Source: Rhodoplanes serenus | GTDB lineage: Bacteria > Pseudomonadota > Alphaproteobacteria > Rhizobiales > Xanthobacteraceae | DNA length: 58,120 nucleotides | Direction of reading: 5' to 3' | NCBI GenBank assembly: GCA_945897515.1 | Contig: CAMDFO010000025.1 | Span: 1 to 58,120 of the forward strand | Shown here: positions 1 through 6,786 of the stretch, piece by piece | Position numbering within the stretch: position 1 is the first letter of the stretch | How the letters are laid out: each line of letters starts with the position of its first letter | Made by a program: the position numbers and the translations under genes | Notes under the pieces: generated by a model | Database searches by the model: none | What the model was told of the DNA's origin: nothing | What the model saw: the letters and a program-made list of their open reading frames with translations, nothing else

Positions 1-673
1 GGCCTTCATACACGCCATAGTCGCCATCGATGTCGGCGATGAGCTGGTCCTGGATATCAATCCAGTAACGCCGCAACAGTTTAAGCGTATCGGTGTCGAT
101 CGGCACACCATTGCGCTCGATCCGCGCCGCCGCGGCCATAAAGCGGCCCCGCAGCAAGGCGCGCGGCAGGTCGATCCTCGGCAGCATGGCGGGCAACAGC
201 CGCGCCAACGCTGAGACGTCGGTTTCGCAGTAGTCGAGGATCGCCGCCCGTTCGGCGTCCGACCACGGGCCGCCGCGCAAAACCAAGTCGCGCATCTCGT
301 CTTTCTCGACCGCGCCAATCCCGTCCAGCCCGTGGTAGGCGAGCGCGCCGAGCAACCCGTTGCCGCTGATCGTCGGGAGGCCGTTGGTGCGGTTGCGGAA
401 CTCGGTGAACAGGTCCAGCACACGCTCAGGCACCGGCCAGCCAAGCGCCAGGTGACAACCGATTTCCGCGCTGGCGTAGTAGGCCACGAACAGCGCACTG
501 GCGTCCGTCGCGTATGGCGGTGCGGCTCCAAACTGGTCGCGCCAGAGCCGGACCTTGCGCCCACTCTTCAGTCCCCACGCGACAAGGCACACAGGCTCGG
601 GGTTCTCGCCCAGCTCGATGCCGAATTCGAAATCGACCGCCCAGATTTCGGTATAGGGCAAGGCGTCAAACAT
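1..673 (-). CDS. Family-A DNA polymerase-like protein, N-terminal 3'-5' exonuclease part (C-terminus beyond window)
   Basis: Partial gene whose first 224 codons are present; the rest runs off the left edge with no stop. The protein starts MFDALPYTEIWAVDFEFG. The D14-x-E16 pair in the AVDFEF strand and the later YCETDV segment match the Exo I and Exo III motifs of DnaQ/PolA-type proofreading domains. After the exonuclease comes the helical stretch (ARIERNGVPID) that opens the polymerase domain in phage PolA proteins. The start is supported by AGGAG seven bases upstream. Inside a mobile element such a gene would probably replicate the element's DNA. A stand-alone exonuclease is possible because the polymerase palm is outside the window. 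Confidence 0.7.
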   Translation of the reverse strand, partial: MFDALPYTEIWAVDFEFGIELGENPEPVCLVAWGLKSGRKVRLWRDQFGAAPPYATDASALFVAYYASAEIGCHLALGWPVPERVLDLFTEFRNRTNGLPTISGNGLLGALAYHGLDGIGAVEKDEMRDLVLRGGPWSDAERAAILDYCETDVSALARLLPAMLPRIDLPRALLRGRFMAAAARIERNGVPIDTDTLKLLRRYWIDIQDQLIADIDGDYGVYEG

Positions 674-783
674 CTTGCACTCCTCTTCGTTTCGGTGCCG
701 AAACCGTCCAGGCCAAGGCTCCGCGAGTGGTTGGGGGCTTTCGGGGGCCGGTGCAGGCAACACACCGGCCCCCGATCTCACTG

Positions 784-1353
784 TCACGCCGCGCCGCGCA
801 GCCGCTTCACCAGCGGGTGGTCGGGGCTGTCGACGATGTGATCCCGGAACGCGATCTTGAGGATTTCTTCGAAGGGCAGCTCCGGCCAGGTCGGCTCGGG
901 CAAGTCGCCCGTCGCCACTAACACCTCGTACGCGCCAAGCGGCATGTTCGCAGCGACACGCAGCCAGCTCCGCATAGCAAGTTCGGCCGCAACGGCCGCA
1001 GTGCGGTGCCACTCGTTCTGCTTTCCGTCAGGGCCAGGCAGCTTTACCGGCCACAGACTCAAAACCCCTTGCCGGTTGATCGTGGTGTACAGGGTTGCCG
1101 TCGCGAACTCGCCGGGCAATTCCGCTGCCATCACCGGAGTGACCAGGTAAACCTCGCGGTCATCCTTCATTTCGATGATCGCGGCCGGCGTCAGGCGATA
1201 GCTCGGATCAGGGTGCACCCGCACGAAGTCCCGCTTGCCCGGCCCGCGCACCGGCACCGTGGTCAGCAGTTTCTTGACGCCGACCGTATCGGCGAAGTTC
1301 TGGCCGAGGCGCAGTGACGCCGGGTCGAAGGGATTGTTGGAGTTATCCGTCAT
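784..1353 (-). CDS. Conserved hypothetical protein of the integrated element
   Basis: A 189-residue protein beginning MTDNSNNPFDPASL. A longer reading frame extends upstream, but this ATG has AGGAG at seven bases (within ctaggagaattgtt) and is preferred. It is soluble, with no signal peptide or membrane segment. A segment near the middle (ATLYTTINRQGVLSLWPVKLP, in two pieces) suggests a beta-rich domain. It lies immediately upstream of the polymerase-like gene in the same direction with a gap of about 110 bases, so the two are probably co-transcribed. I do not recognise the family. Genes of this type beside a phage-like polymerase might assist replication, but that is a guess from position only. 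Confidence 0.6.
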   Translation of the reverse strand: MTDNSNNPFDPASLRLGQNFADTVGVKKLLTTVPVRGPGKRDFVRVHPDPSYRLTPAAIIEMKDDREVYLVTPVMAAELPGEFATATLYTTINRQGVLSLWPVKLPGPDGKQNEWHRTAAVAAELAMRSWLRVAANMPLGAYEVLVATGDLPEPTWPELPFEEILKIAFRDHIVDSPDHPLVKRLRGAA

Positions 1354-1390
1354 AACAATTCTCCTAGGGGTTAGTTTGGTCCTGTCGTGT

Positions 1391-1651
1391 CTATCGGCCG
1401 TCACCACCCGGCCCGGGGTGTTCGCGCTGGGCTAGCCAGGCCTGCAAACTCGAGCGCCGATAAAGAACACGGCGTCCGAGTTTCGTTACCGGCGGGCCTT
1501 CGCCTAGCATCCGCCAACGATCGAGGGTCCGCTCACAGACCTTCAGCTCGGCTGCGGTTTCATCTTTTGGAAGAAAGTCGGCCAAGACACCCTCGGGAGC
1601 GTTTTCCTGACCTTTCTTCGTGGCCAACATTGTTGGGGGATTTTTTTTCAC
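1391..1651 (-). CDS. AlpA/excisionase-like helix-turn-helix protein
   Basis: An 86-residue protein with the compact winged-helix layout of AlpA/MerR-like excisionases: a first helix around FLPKDETAAELKVCERTLDRW, written here as its ends FLPKDE and RTLDRW, then a turn, then the VLYRRSSLQAWL segment that closes HTH_17 domains. Such proteins bind DNA and act as recombination directionality factors or as activators of integrase genes. The GTG start at 1651 overlaps the stop of the upstream gene (GTGA), so translation is likely coupled; an ATG seven codons later (1630) is an alternative. It probably controls excision or transcription of this element. Confidence 0.75.
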   Translation of the reverse strand: MKKNPPTMLATKKGQENAPEGVLADFLPKDETAAELKVCERTLDRWRMLGEGPPVTKLGRRVLYRRSSLQAWLAQREHPGPGGDGR

Positions 1652-2190
1652 GACACGGCCACCCCATCCTTGGCGATGACGTATGCGACCGCCTCACGCT
1701 TCGCGCCGTCGTCCATTTTGGCAAACCAGGTGTCGACGGCGACCCGGAACTCGGCTAGCGCTCTTTGCGCTTGCGACATGGGTGGCTGGGGTCTTTTGAC
1801 AGACAAGCCCCGTGTCCGTGAGCCACGGACACGGAACATGTTTTCGCGCCGGCGGCGGTCACGGGTCCGATTTTTCGACCGGACCTCCTCCGCTTTCCCT
1901 TCGGCGATTGCGATCAGTTCATATGCCCGGCTGCGACTGAGACCGCAGCAGTGATCGCGAAGGAAGGCTGTGAAATCGGGGACACGGCTCCGCGCATCAA
2001 TCAGTTGAAGGCCGGCGGATACATAATACTGATCGGCACGATCCTTGGCCGCGTCGCCCGTGGCGATCCGAGCCACGATATCCCGACCGAGCGTTTCAAG
2101 CTCGACCAAGGCTTGGGAGTTCGTCACGACAATGGCTGTGACCTCGTCCTTTGCAGGACAGACGGCCGAAAGGTTGTGGGTGGTGGTCAT
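1648..2190 (-). CDS. Hypothetical protein with DUF3102-like central region
   Basis: A 180-residue soluble protein. Residues of about 50-110 have the pattern of DUF3102-type proteins of mobile elements: a helix with VSAGLQLIDARSRVPDF, then FLRDHCCGLSRSRAYELIA, which looks like a small DNA-binding helix-turn-helix. A basic linker (KNRTRDRRRREN) follows, and the C-terminal helix (MSQAQRALAEFRVAVDTWF) is typical of element-encoded accessory proteins. The gene overlaps the AlpA-like gene by four bases. An 11-bp-arm inverted repeat (1810-1834) lies inside its coding sequence. Function is unknown; a role in partition, replication control or regulation is possible. Confidence 0.6.
   Translation of the reverse strand: MTTTHNLSAVCPAKDEVTAIVVTNSQALVELETLGRDIVARIATGDAAKDRADQYYVSAGLQLIDARSRVPDFTAFLRDHCCGLSRSRAYELIAIAEGKAEEVRSKNRTRDRRRRENMFRVRGSRTRGLSVKRPQPPMSQAQRALAEFRVAVDTWFAKMDDGAKREAVAYVIAKDGVAVS
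1810..1834. repeat. Perfect inverted repeat with 11-bp arms inside a coding region
   Basis: CCGTGTCCGTG, a three-base spacer AGC, then CACGGACACGG. The core CCGTGTCCG recurs in the region upstream of the integrase (4052-4061 and inverted at 4159-4168), so this may be a protein-binding site of the element rather than a chance codon pattern. Confidence 0.6.
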
Positions 2191-2245
2191 TCATCGCCTC
2201 AGAGTGAAATCTGGAGACGATACCTACCCCTTCCCAGAATTGCGG

Positions 2246-2273
2246 AGTGCACCGAGCCTAGGCTCGGTGCACT
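2246..2273. promoter_or_regulatory. 28-bp perfect palindrome between two element genes
   Basis: Each half is AGTGCACCGAGCCT (left) and its exact complement (right), with no spacer. It lies in the short gap between the genes ending at 2272 and starting at 2190 and overlaps the stop codon of the former. A hairpin with no loop and no T-tract on the leftward transcript is not a standard terminator, so an operator or recombinase/resolution site is more likely. Confidence 0.65.
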
Positions 2274-2757
2274 ATTTCTTAAAAATGTAGCCGTTCACTC
2301 TCAACCAGAGAAGGTCCGCCTTGACCGTACCTTCGGGCGGGGTCTTCTCGCCGAGTAACGGGTAGAGCCTATTGATGATTGCCTGAGCAGTTCCCGCCGA
2401 GGCGCGTTTGCCTTGTAGACGTTTCGGTAGATTTATGTAGGTTTGCAAGATCCGTATCCGGCGCTCCCACTGCTGCTGTCTGCGCTGAGTGGTTCGGCCA
2501 GCCGCGGCTTTTTTCTGGCGGAGCCGGGCCTCAGCAGTTGGCGGGCGCCAGCCCGCGCGGCCCGCTGCCTCATGCAGAACTTCATGGAGGTAAGTCGGCG
2601 GCATGGCGTAAGGTCGAAGCAACTCCGTGAACAGCTCGATTAGCGTTTTCTGCGCCTTCGCAGTCAGTTGACTTGTATTTATTGGCCAGAAGCCTTTTCC
2701 GCTCGCTTTCGGGCGGGCGCCTGTCGCGCGTGGGCCTTTCGTGTTTCTGACAGTCAC
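2272..2757 (-). CDS. Hypothetical basic protein downstream of the integrase
   Basis: A 161-residue, strongly basic, soluble protein with a GTG start two bases after the integrase stop. A GGGAG ribosome-binding site lies inside the end of the integrase gene, nine bases upstream. The central region (about 75-115) is rich in Lys, Arg and Gln (RLRQKKAAAGRTTQRRQQQW) and probably helical, which suggests nucleic-acid binding. The C-terminal part (NRLYPLLGEKTPPEGTVKAD) is neutral. Tight linkage to the integrase makes co-expression almost certain. I do not recognise the family. Confidence 0.6.
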   Translation of the reverse strand: MTVRNTKGPRATGARPKASGKGFWPINTSQLTAKAQKTLIELFTELLRPYAMPPTYLHEVLHEAAGRAGWRPPTAEARLRQKKAAAGRTTQRRQQQWERRIRILQTYINLPKRLQGKRASAGTAQAIINRLYPLLGEKTPPEGTVKADLLWLRVNGYIFKK

Positions 2758-2759
2758 GG

Positions 2760-4043
2760 TTACACGCTCCCGCGGTGCTCGGCGAGCCGAGTGACGGTTG
2801 ATGGCAGTGGGTCCAAGATGCGCTCGATCATCGCCGCGAGCTTCTCGAGGGCGTCCCGCTTTTCGTCCGCGTAGGAGTGTCGGTCGTAAGTCCCCTCAAC
2901 GCCGACGATGGCATGGCCAAGGACCCGCTCGGAAATATCTGGACGCACGCCAGCGCGAACCATCAGGGTTTTCGCGGTTCGTCGTAAATCGTGAAGGGTC
3001 CAATGCGGGATTGGGCTAAGCGCGGCGCCCTTCGGTGCCAGCGTTTTCATAGCCGTTAGTGCGGCTTTATCTAGCCTAGCCTTGCTTTTGCCAAACCCCG
3101 AAAATGGGGTCTTAGCCTGCGACGGAAACACAAGGTCGCAGTCGTCTGACTTCGGCTGTGCAGCTATGAGCGCTCGAGCAGCTTGTGACAGTGGGACATG
3201 ATTAGGCCGCTTCGTCTTGTAGCGTTCAGCCGGTATCGCCCAAATTCCATCGCGGCCAATCTCGCTATGCCGCATGCAGGCGACTTCATCGCGCCGCTGC
3301 GCAGTGAGTAGCAGCGTCTTGACCAGGGCTCCGAATGTTCCGGTCTCGCCTAGGACGGGCCAAATAACGCGGATCTCATCATCAGACAGAACACGGGTTC
3401 TGGCGCGATCCTTTGCGTTTGCTCTTGGCTTAACCCGGATAAACGCTGCTGTTAGATTAAAATGGTCATCTCGCTCAGCGTACCAACTCAGAGCTTTCCG
3501 AACATAGGCGCGGGTCCTATCTGCTTGAACAGCCCCGGTCTCATCCTCGATGCGGTCCAACATTTCCGCAATATGCGAGCGGCGTAGCTCGTAGACTCCA
3601 AGCTTGCCGATGCGCGGCTTAACCAGCCGATCAAGCGCGCTCTCGATGGCATCCGCACTCCGTAGTGGGTTTTCCTTGTTGCGGACATATCGGGCCACAA
3701 AATCGTCGAGGACACTGGCGACGATCTTGATTGCGGGAGGTGTCGCTCTGTCGGAAAGCGGGTCCTCTCCGCGATCAACGCGCTGGCGTAAGACGCGGGC
3801 TTCGCGGACCGCTTTTAGGGCCGACCAATCTGGCCAAGCGCCAATCGTGAAGCGGTGTTCGCGTCCGCGCAGGCGGTAGTTGATGATGAAAGCCCGGGCG
3901 CCTGCCGCGGTGACACGGACTCCGAAGCCGCGCGGCGCTTTAGCGCCCTGGACCGTAGCGCCAGCGAAATAGGTGATTGAGTTCCCCTCGGCTGGGACAG
4001 GGAGCCGCTTGATCGTCTCCTCGCTGAGCCTTCCGGGCTTCAT
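2760..4043 (-). CDS. int: P4-type tyrosine integrase (site-specific recombinase)
   Basis: A 427-residue protein with the full architecture of tRNA-targeting integrases: an N-terminal DUF4102 arm-binding domain (about 1-90, including GFGVRVTAAGARAFIINYRL), a SAM-like core-binding domain (105-205) and the catalytic domain. The catalytic set is visible as R250 (TAQRRDE), H351 and R354 (HDLRR), H377 (LGHA) and nucleophile Y386 (TYDRH). No frameshift or internal stop is present, so the enzyme appears functional. The start ATG is the first codon of the conserved region. Its 5' end faces the attachment site about 170 bases away, the usual arrangement for integrases that bind arm sites next to att. 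Confidence 0.95.
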   Translation of the reverse strand: MKPGRLSEETIKRLPVPAEGNSITYFAGATVQGAKAPRGFGVRVTAAGARAFIINYRLRGREHRFTIGAWPDWSALKAVREARVLRQRVDRGEDPLSDRATPPAIKIVASVLDDFVARYVRNKENPLRSADAIESALDRLVKPRIGKLGVYELRRSHIAEMLDRIEDETGAVQADRTRAYVRKALSWYAERDDHFNLTAAFIRVKPRANAKDRARTRVLSDDEIRVIWPVLGETGTFGALVKTLLLTAQRRDEVACMRHSEIGRDGIWAIPAERYKTKRPNHVPLSQAARALIAAQPKSDDCDLVFPSQAKTPFSGFGKSKARLDKAALTAMKTLAPKGAALSPIPHWTLHDLRRTAKTLMVRAGVRPDISERVLGHAIVGVEGTYDRHSYADEKRDALEKLAAMIERILDPLPSTVTRLAEHRGSV

Positions 4044-4051
4044 GGCAAGTT

Positions 4052-4168
4052 CCGTGTCCGCGTTGTGTCCGCACTGTCAGTTTACCTGACTGTCGGTGAG
4101 TGTGTATCCACTGTCGCGGGGCGTCAACCGAAAAGCCCTATTCTGTTGGCCGTTCTGTGCGGACACGG
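4052..4168. promoter_or_regulatory. Integrase upstream region with repeated motifs (candidate arm-type sites or operator)
   Basis: CCGTGTCCGC at 4052-4061 is matched by its exact inverse GCGGACACGG at 4159-4168, and a second direct copy GTGTCCGC starts at 4065. ACTGTC also occurs three times in the same direction at 4073, 4089 and 4110. Repeats between an integrase gene and its attachment site commonly are integrase arm-binding or excisionase sites. No clear -35/-10 pair could be fixed. Confidence 0.45.
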
Positions 4169-4212
4169 GTAGGGGCGCGCAATATCAATAACTTAGCAGG
4201 GGGGGTATACGT

Positions 4213-4258
4213 GACTGAAAATCGCAGTGTCGGTGGTTCGATCCCGCCCCTGGCACCA
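4213..4258 (+). other. attR: 3' fragment of tRNA-Phe (GAA)
   Basis: The 46 nt contain the 3' part of the anticodon arm with the loop CTGAAAA (anticodon GAA), the variable loop, a T arm (GGTGG/TTCGATC/CCGCC) and an encoded CCA end at 4256-4258. The sequence upstream (gggggggtatacgt) is not the D arm or 5' acceptor strand, so this is not a functional tRNA gene. The 3' acceptor strand reads CCTGGC, one base shorter than the seven expected. It marks the right junction of the element; chromosomal sequence resumes after it. Confidence 0.8.
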
Positions 4259-4409
4259 CTCATCTGAATGGCGGATGCGCTCGGCCTCCCACTCGCGGCA
4301 CAAGGCATCGACTCCCTCCGTAACGACGATCACCCTTCGACGAAGGCGTGACGCGAGTTGTCGTTCAGATCGCGGATGCGCTCAGCCAATCGGAGCGGCC
4401 GCCACAGGC

Positions 4410-4425
4410 GTTAACGCGCGTTAAC
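4410..4425. promoter_or_regulatory. 16-bp perfect palindrome upstream of an EcfG-like promoter
   Basis: GTTAACGC followed by GCGTTAAC. It ends 10 bases before the -35 element at 4436, a good position for a regulator working on that promoter. Confidence 0.45.
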
Positions 4426-4435
4426 TAAAAACTTT

Positions 4436-4461
4436 GGAACGAAGGAGTCCGCGAATCCGTT
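4436..4461 (+). promoter_or_regulatory. EcfG-type (general stress sigma factor) promoter
   Basis: GGAAC at 4436-4440, a 17-base spacer and CGTT at 4458-4461 match the alphaproteobacterial EcfG consensus GGAAC-N16/17-CGTT exactly. The predicted transcript would start shortly before the small gene at 4491. Confidence 0.6.
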
Positions 4462-4490
4462 GCCGGGATAACAGAAGATCGGACACTTCG

Positions 4491-4619
4491 ATGTGGATGC
4501 AAGTCCTGATGCTGACGCCGTACATCGCGATCGCTTCGAGCTTCGTGCTCGCAATCACCATCACGGCGATTTGCTACAGCCAGCCCGCGCACATTCGTGC
4601 AGTGGGCTTTGCTGTCTGA
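4491..4619 (+). CDS. Small membrane protein, 42 residues, behind an EcfG-like promoter
   Basis: The protein begins MWMQVLMLTPYIAIASS, continues as one hydrophobic helix (about residues 5-28) and ends in a short polar tail (SQPAHIRAVGFAV). The ATG at 4491 lies 30 bases after the -10 element of the EcfG-type promoter. The ribosome-binding site is weak (gatcgga, about nine bases upstream). A longer reading using TTG at 4434 would start inside the promoter and is rejected. Single-helix miniproteins under general stress control are known in alphaproteobacteria, but no family is recognised here. The promoter match is the main reason to believe in the gene. Confidence 0.5.
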   Translation: MWMQVLMLTPYIAIASSFVLAITITAICYSQPAHIRAVGFAV

Positions 4620-4638
4620 AATCGATTCCAGAAATCCT

Positions 4639-5400
4639 TCACCCCGCCGGCGTCGGCGGTGCGACCGTGGCCTCCGCCTGACCGCTGTTCTGCAACGCCG
4701 TTCCGACGAAACCCGAAGCCTTCATCTCCTCGACGAACTGCCGCAGATAGCGCACGCCGGCGTCGCGGCCTTTCGGCGTTCCCATGGCCTGTTCGATCAC
4801 CATGAAGCAGCCCGGAATGACGCGCGTGCCCGGATTGTCCTTGGCGAATGCGACGATCGGCTGCTTCACGCCGGCCGCGACTTCGAGCTTGTCCTGGAGA
4901 TACGCCTCCATGGCCTGCGGCCCGCTCGGCTCCTGGACCAGCGTGGCGTTCTTGATCGCCCGCGTGAGGTAGAGCGCGTAGGCGCTTCCGCGCGCCACGG
5001 CAATGCGGATGCCGGCGCGGTCGACCTCCTCGTTGGTCTGGATCGACGAGCTCGCCGGCACTGCGTAGGCGCCCTCGATCACGACGTAAGGGCCGGTGAA
5101 GTCGATCTCGGCGGCGCGCACCGGATCGATCGCCATGAAGGCCACGTCCCATTCGCCGCGCTTGAGTGCGTCGAACACCTTGCCGGCGGCATCGAACGTG
5201 ACGTACTCGATCTCGACACCGAGGCGCGTCGCCAGTTCGCGCGCCAGCTCGCCGGAGACGCCGCGCGGCACGCCGCCCGCCGGATCGCGTTGCGCCAGCA
5301 CGGTGTTTCCGAAATTGATCGCGACGCGCAGCTTGCCGCTCGGCGCCAGTTCCTTGACGACATTGGCAGGAACACTTTGGGGAGGAGCACTTTGCGCCAT
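4639..5400 (-). CDS. Family 3 extracellular solute-binding protein, without signal peptide
   Basis: A 253-residue protein with the SBP_bac_3 fold: LRVAINFGNTVLAQRDPAGG opens lobe 1, GVSGELARELATRLGVEIEYV follows (split here into GVSGELAREL and ATRLGVEIEYV), then WDVAFMAIDPVRAAEIDFTGPYV, of which WDVAFMAIDP is the ligand-proximal strand. These proteins bind amino acids or organic acids for ABC importers. It has no signal peptide or lipobox, and an in-frame TAA 13 codons upstream rules out a longer start. No permease or ATPase lies nearby. It may be cytoplasmic and act as a sensor or enzyme-like binding protein, or it is an orphan exported by an unrecognised route. Confidence 0.8.
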   Translation of the reverse strand: MAQSAPPQSVPANVVKELAPSGKLRVAINFGNTVLAQRDPAGGVPRGVSGELARELATRLGVEIEYVTFDAAGKVFDALKRGEWDVAFMAIDPVRAAEIDFTGPYVVIEGAYAVPASSSIQTNEEVDRAGIRIAVARGSAYALYLTRAIKNATLVQEPSGPQAMEAYLQDKLEVAAGVKQPIVAFAKDNPGTRVIPGCFMVIEQAMGTPKGRDAGVRYLRQFVEEMKASGFVGTALQNSGQAEATVAPPTPAG

Positions 5401-5497
5401 GAGGTCCGTCTCTTTTGAAATGGAAGGGAGAGCCGCGCCTTACCTTGGTGCAGCCGCGGCGCGAGCCTATCGTAGCAGGCTCGCGGCGCACAATCGG

Positions 5498-6733
5498 TCA
5501 AAGCCGGGCGTTCTCTACCAGCCCCCAGCCGAGCGCCTTGAACCGCTGCCGGGCGAGGCTCGTGGCCTGTCCGGTGATCCGCAGCTCCATGCGCGGCCGG
5601 CCGCGCTGCTTGAGCCTGGCGGTGAGATCCTGCCACAGGCGGCTGGTGCCGTCGGTCCATGACAGCGCATCGACCGGCCAGACGCCGACCACGCCGCCGG
5701 TGCGAACCTCGTTGAACGGAAAATCGCCGACCCAGACGAAGCGGACCAACGCGCCGGTCTTGGTGTGATGCGCCGCCAGCAGCTCGGCCTGACGGCGCAT
5801 GAAATAGGCGCGGTCGCGATCGGAAACCGATGTGGCGCGCGCGATGAACCCGGTTCGCCCTTCCACGTCCGCCATGGATTCCAGCGCCACCAGCATGGCG
5901 GCGACGTCCAGCGGCGTGTAGCTCCGGTTGGCGAGCAGCGCATCGGCGATGCCGGGCTCGACCGACATATCTGCGAGCTTCTGCCGGTTGAGGTCCAGGA
6001 GCTGAGCGGCCGAATAATCGCGCGCCAGATTCGAAAGGTTGCTGCCGGACGCGACGCCGGAAACGATCGCGCCTCCGACGCCGGGAATGACCATGAACGC
6101 CGCGCTGACGGTGAGGCCGCCGCTCGCGCCGGCTTCCGACAGCCGCGTCATCTTTTCGTTCAGGGCCTGGAAATCGGTGTAGGGGTCGACCCCGAGCCTG
6201 GCCGCCAGCTCGCGCTTCTGCTGGCTGACGCCCAGCATGCCGGCGATCGGGTTGTCGGTATCGCCGGTGCTCTTGCCGAAATTGGCGACGCCGGAGCCGA
6301 ACTGGCTGAGCCTTTGGCCGATGCCGGAAAACGTATTGCTGATGGTCTCACCCGGATTGGTGATGAGCTGGCCGGTGTATTTGAGCGGGCTCAAGCCGGC
6401 CTCGACCAGCCGCTTTCCGAACGCCTCCGACTGGCTCAACTTTTCCAATTCATGCAGGGCGGCAAGCTCGCCCAACCGCATCCGCGCCATTGCGTCGCCG
6501 TGGGCGGGCAGATCGCCATAGGGCGTCTTGATCAGGTATTTTCGCAGAAAGCCGTCGCTGCCGACGGGCGTGGCGATGACATAGTTTTCGCCGGTCGCCT
6601 TGATCTGGGGAAGCCTGCCGGCGTCGAACGACGGCGGACGCTCGAGCTTCTCGGCGGCGAACGCCGCCAGTGGAATGAGAATGGCAGCGGCGCATGCCCC
6701 GGCGCGTGACGCTGAACGGATCGACGGCCTCAT
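5498..6733 (-). CDS. Secreted protein of unknown function next to the sox regulators
   Basis: A 411-residue protein. The start ATG at 6733 has AGGGGA seven bases upstream and opens a Sec signal peptide (RSASRAGACAAAILIPLAA, cleavage near AFA-AEK). The mature part has no recognised domain. Around residues 190-215 a hydrophobic Gly/Ala-rich segment (AAFMVIPGVGGAIVSGVASG) may insert in or pass a membrane. The C-terminal region resembles no enzyme I know. It lies 53 bases downstream of soxR in the same direction, so it is probably transcribed with soxS and soxR, which suggests a periplasmic or envelope role connected with sulfur oxidation. Confidence 0.65.
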   Translation of the reverse strand: MRPSIRSASRAGACAAAILIPLAAFAAEKLERPPSFDAGRLPQIKATGENYVIATPVGSDGFLRKYLIKTPYGDLPAHGDAMARMRLGELAALHELEKLSQSEAFGKRLVEAGLSPLKYTGQLITNPGETISNTFSGIGQRLSQFGSGVANFGKSTGDTDNPIAGMLGVSQQKRELAARLGVDPYTDFQALNEKMTRLSEAGASGGLTVSAAFMVIPGVGGAIVSGVASGSNLSNLARDYSAAQLLDLNRQKLADMSVEPGIADALLANRSYTPLDVAAMLVALESMADVEGRTGFIARATSVSDRDRAYFMRRQAELLAAHHTKTGALVRFVWVGDFPFNEVRTGGVVGVWPVDALSWTDGTSRLWQDLTARLKQRGRPRMELRITGQATSLARQRFKALGWGLVENARL

Positions 6734-6786
6734 GATGCTTCCCCTGGCGTCCCCGGAAAGCAGCATATCATTCCATCAGCGAAGGG

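Larger units (their letters stand above)
1..4258. mobile_element. Right end of an integrated element inserted at a tRNA-Phe gene
   Basis: The block holds only leftward genes: a polymerase-like gene, three unknown genes, an AlpA-like protein and a tyrosine integrase. It is bounded on the right by a 3' tRNA-Phe fragment whose 5' half is missing. P4-type integrases usually recombine into the 3' end of tRNA genes, so the fragment is read as attR and the complete tRNA-Phe is expected beyond the left edge. No capsid, tail, conjugation or transposase gene is visible, so the class of element (satellite phage, integrative plasmid or small island) cannot be decided. The left limit given is the window edge, not the element end. 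Confidence 0.75.
4259..4490. other. Intergenic region after attR
   Basis: No convincing gene is seen in this stretch. It contains a 16-base direct repeat with one mismatch (GCGGATGCGCTC followed by G or A and GCC, at 4271 and 4372), the palindrome at 4410-4425 and the EcfG-like promoter at 4436-4461. Confidence 0.5.

Noticed and set aside
4213..4258. A functional tRNA-Phe gene
   Set aside because: The 5' acceptor strand and D arm are missing upstream, so only an attachment-site fragment remains.
1..4258. Complete prophage
   Set aside because: No terminase, portal, capsid, tail or lysis gene is visible in the part within the window.
4597..5418. A 273-codon open frame antisense to the family 3 binding protein
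   Set aside because: No recognisable domain, while the opposite strand encodes a well-defined solute-binding protein.
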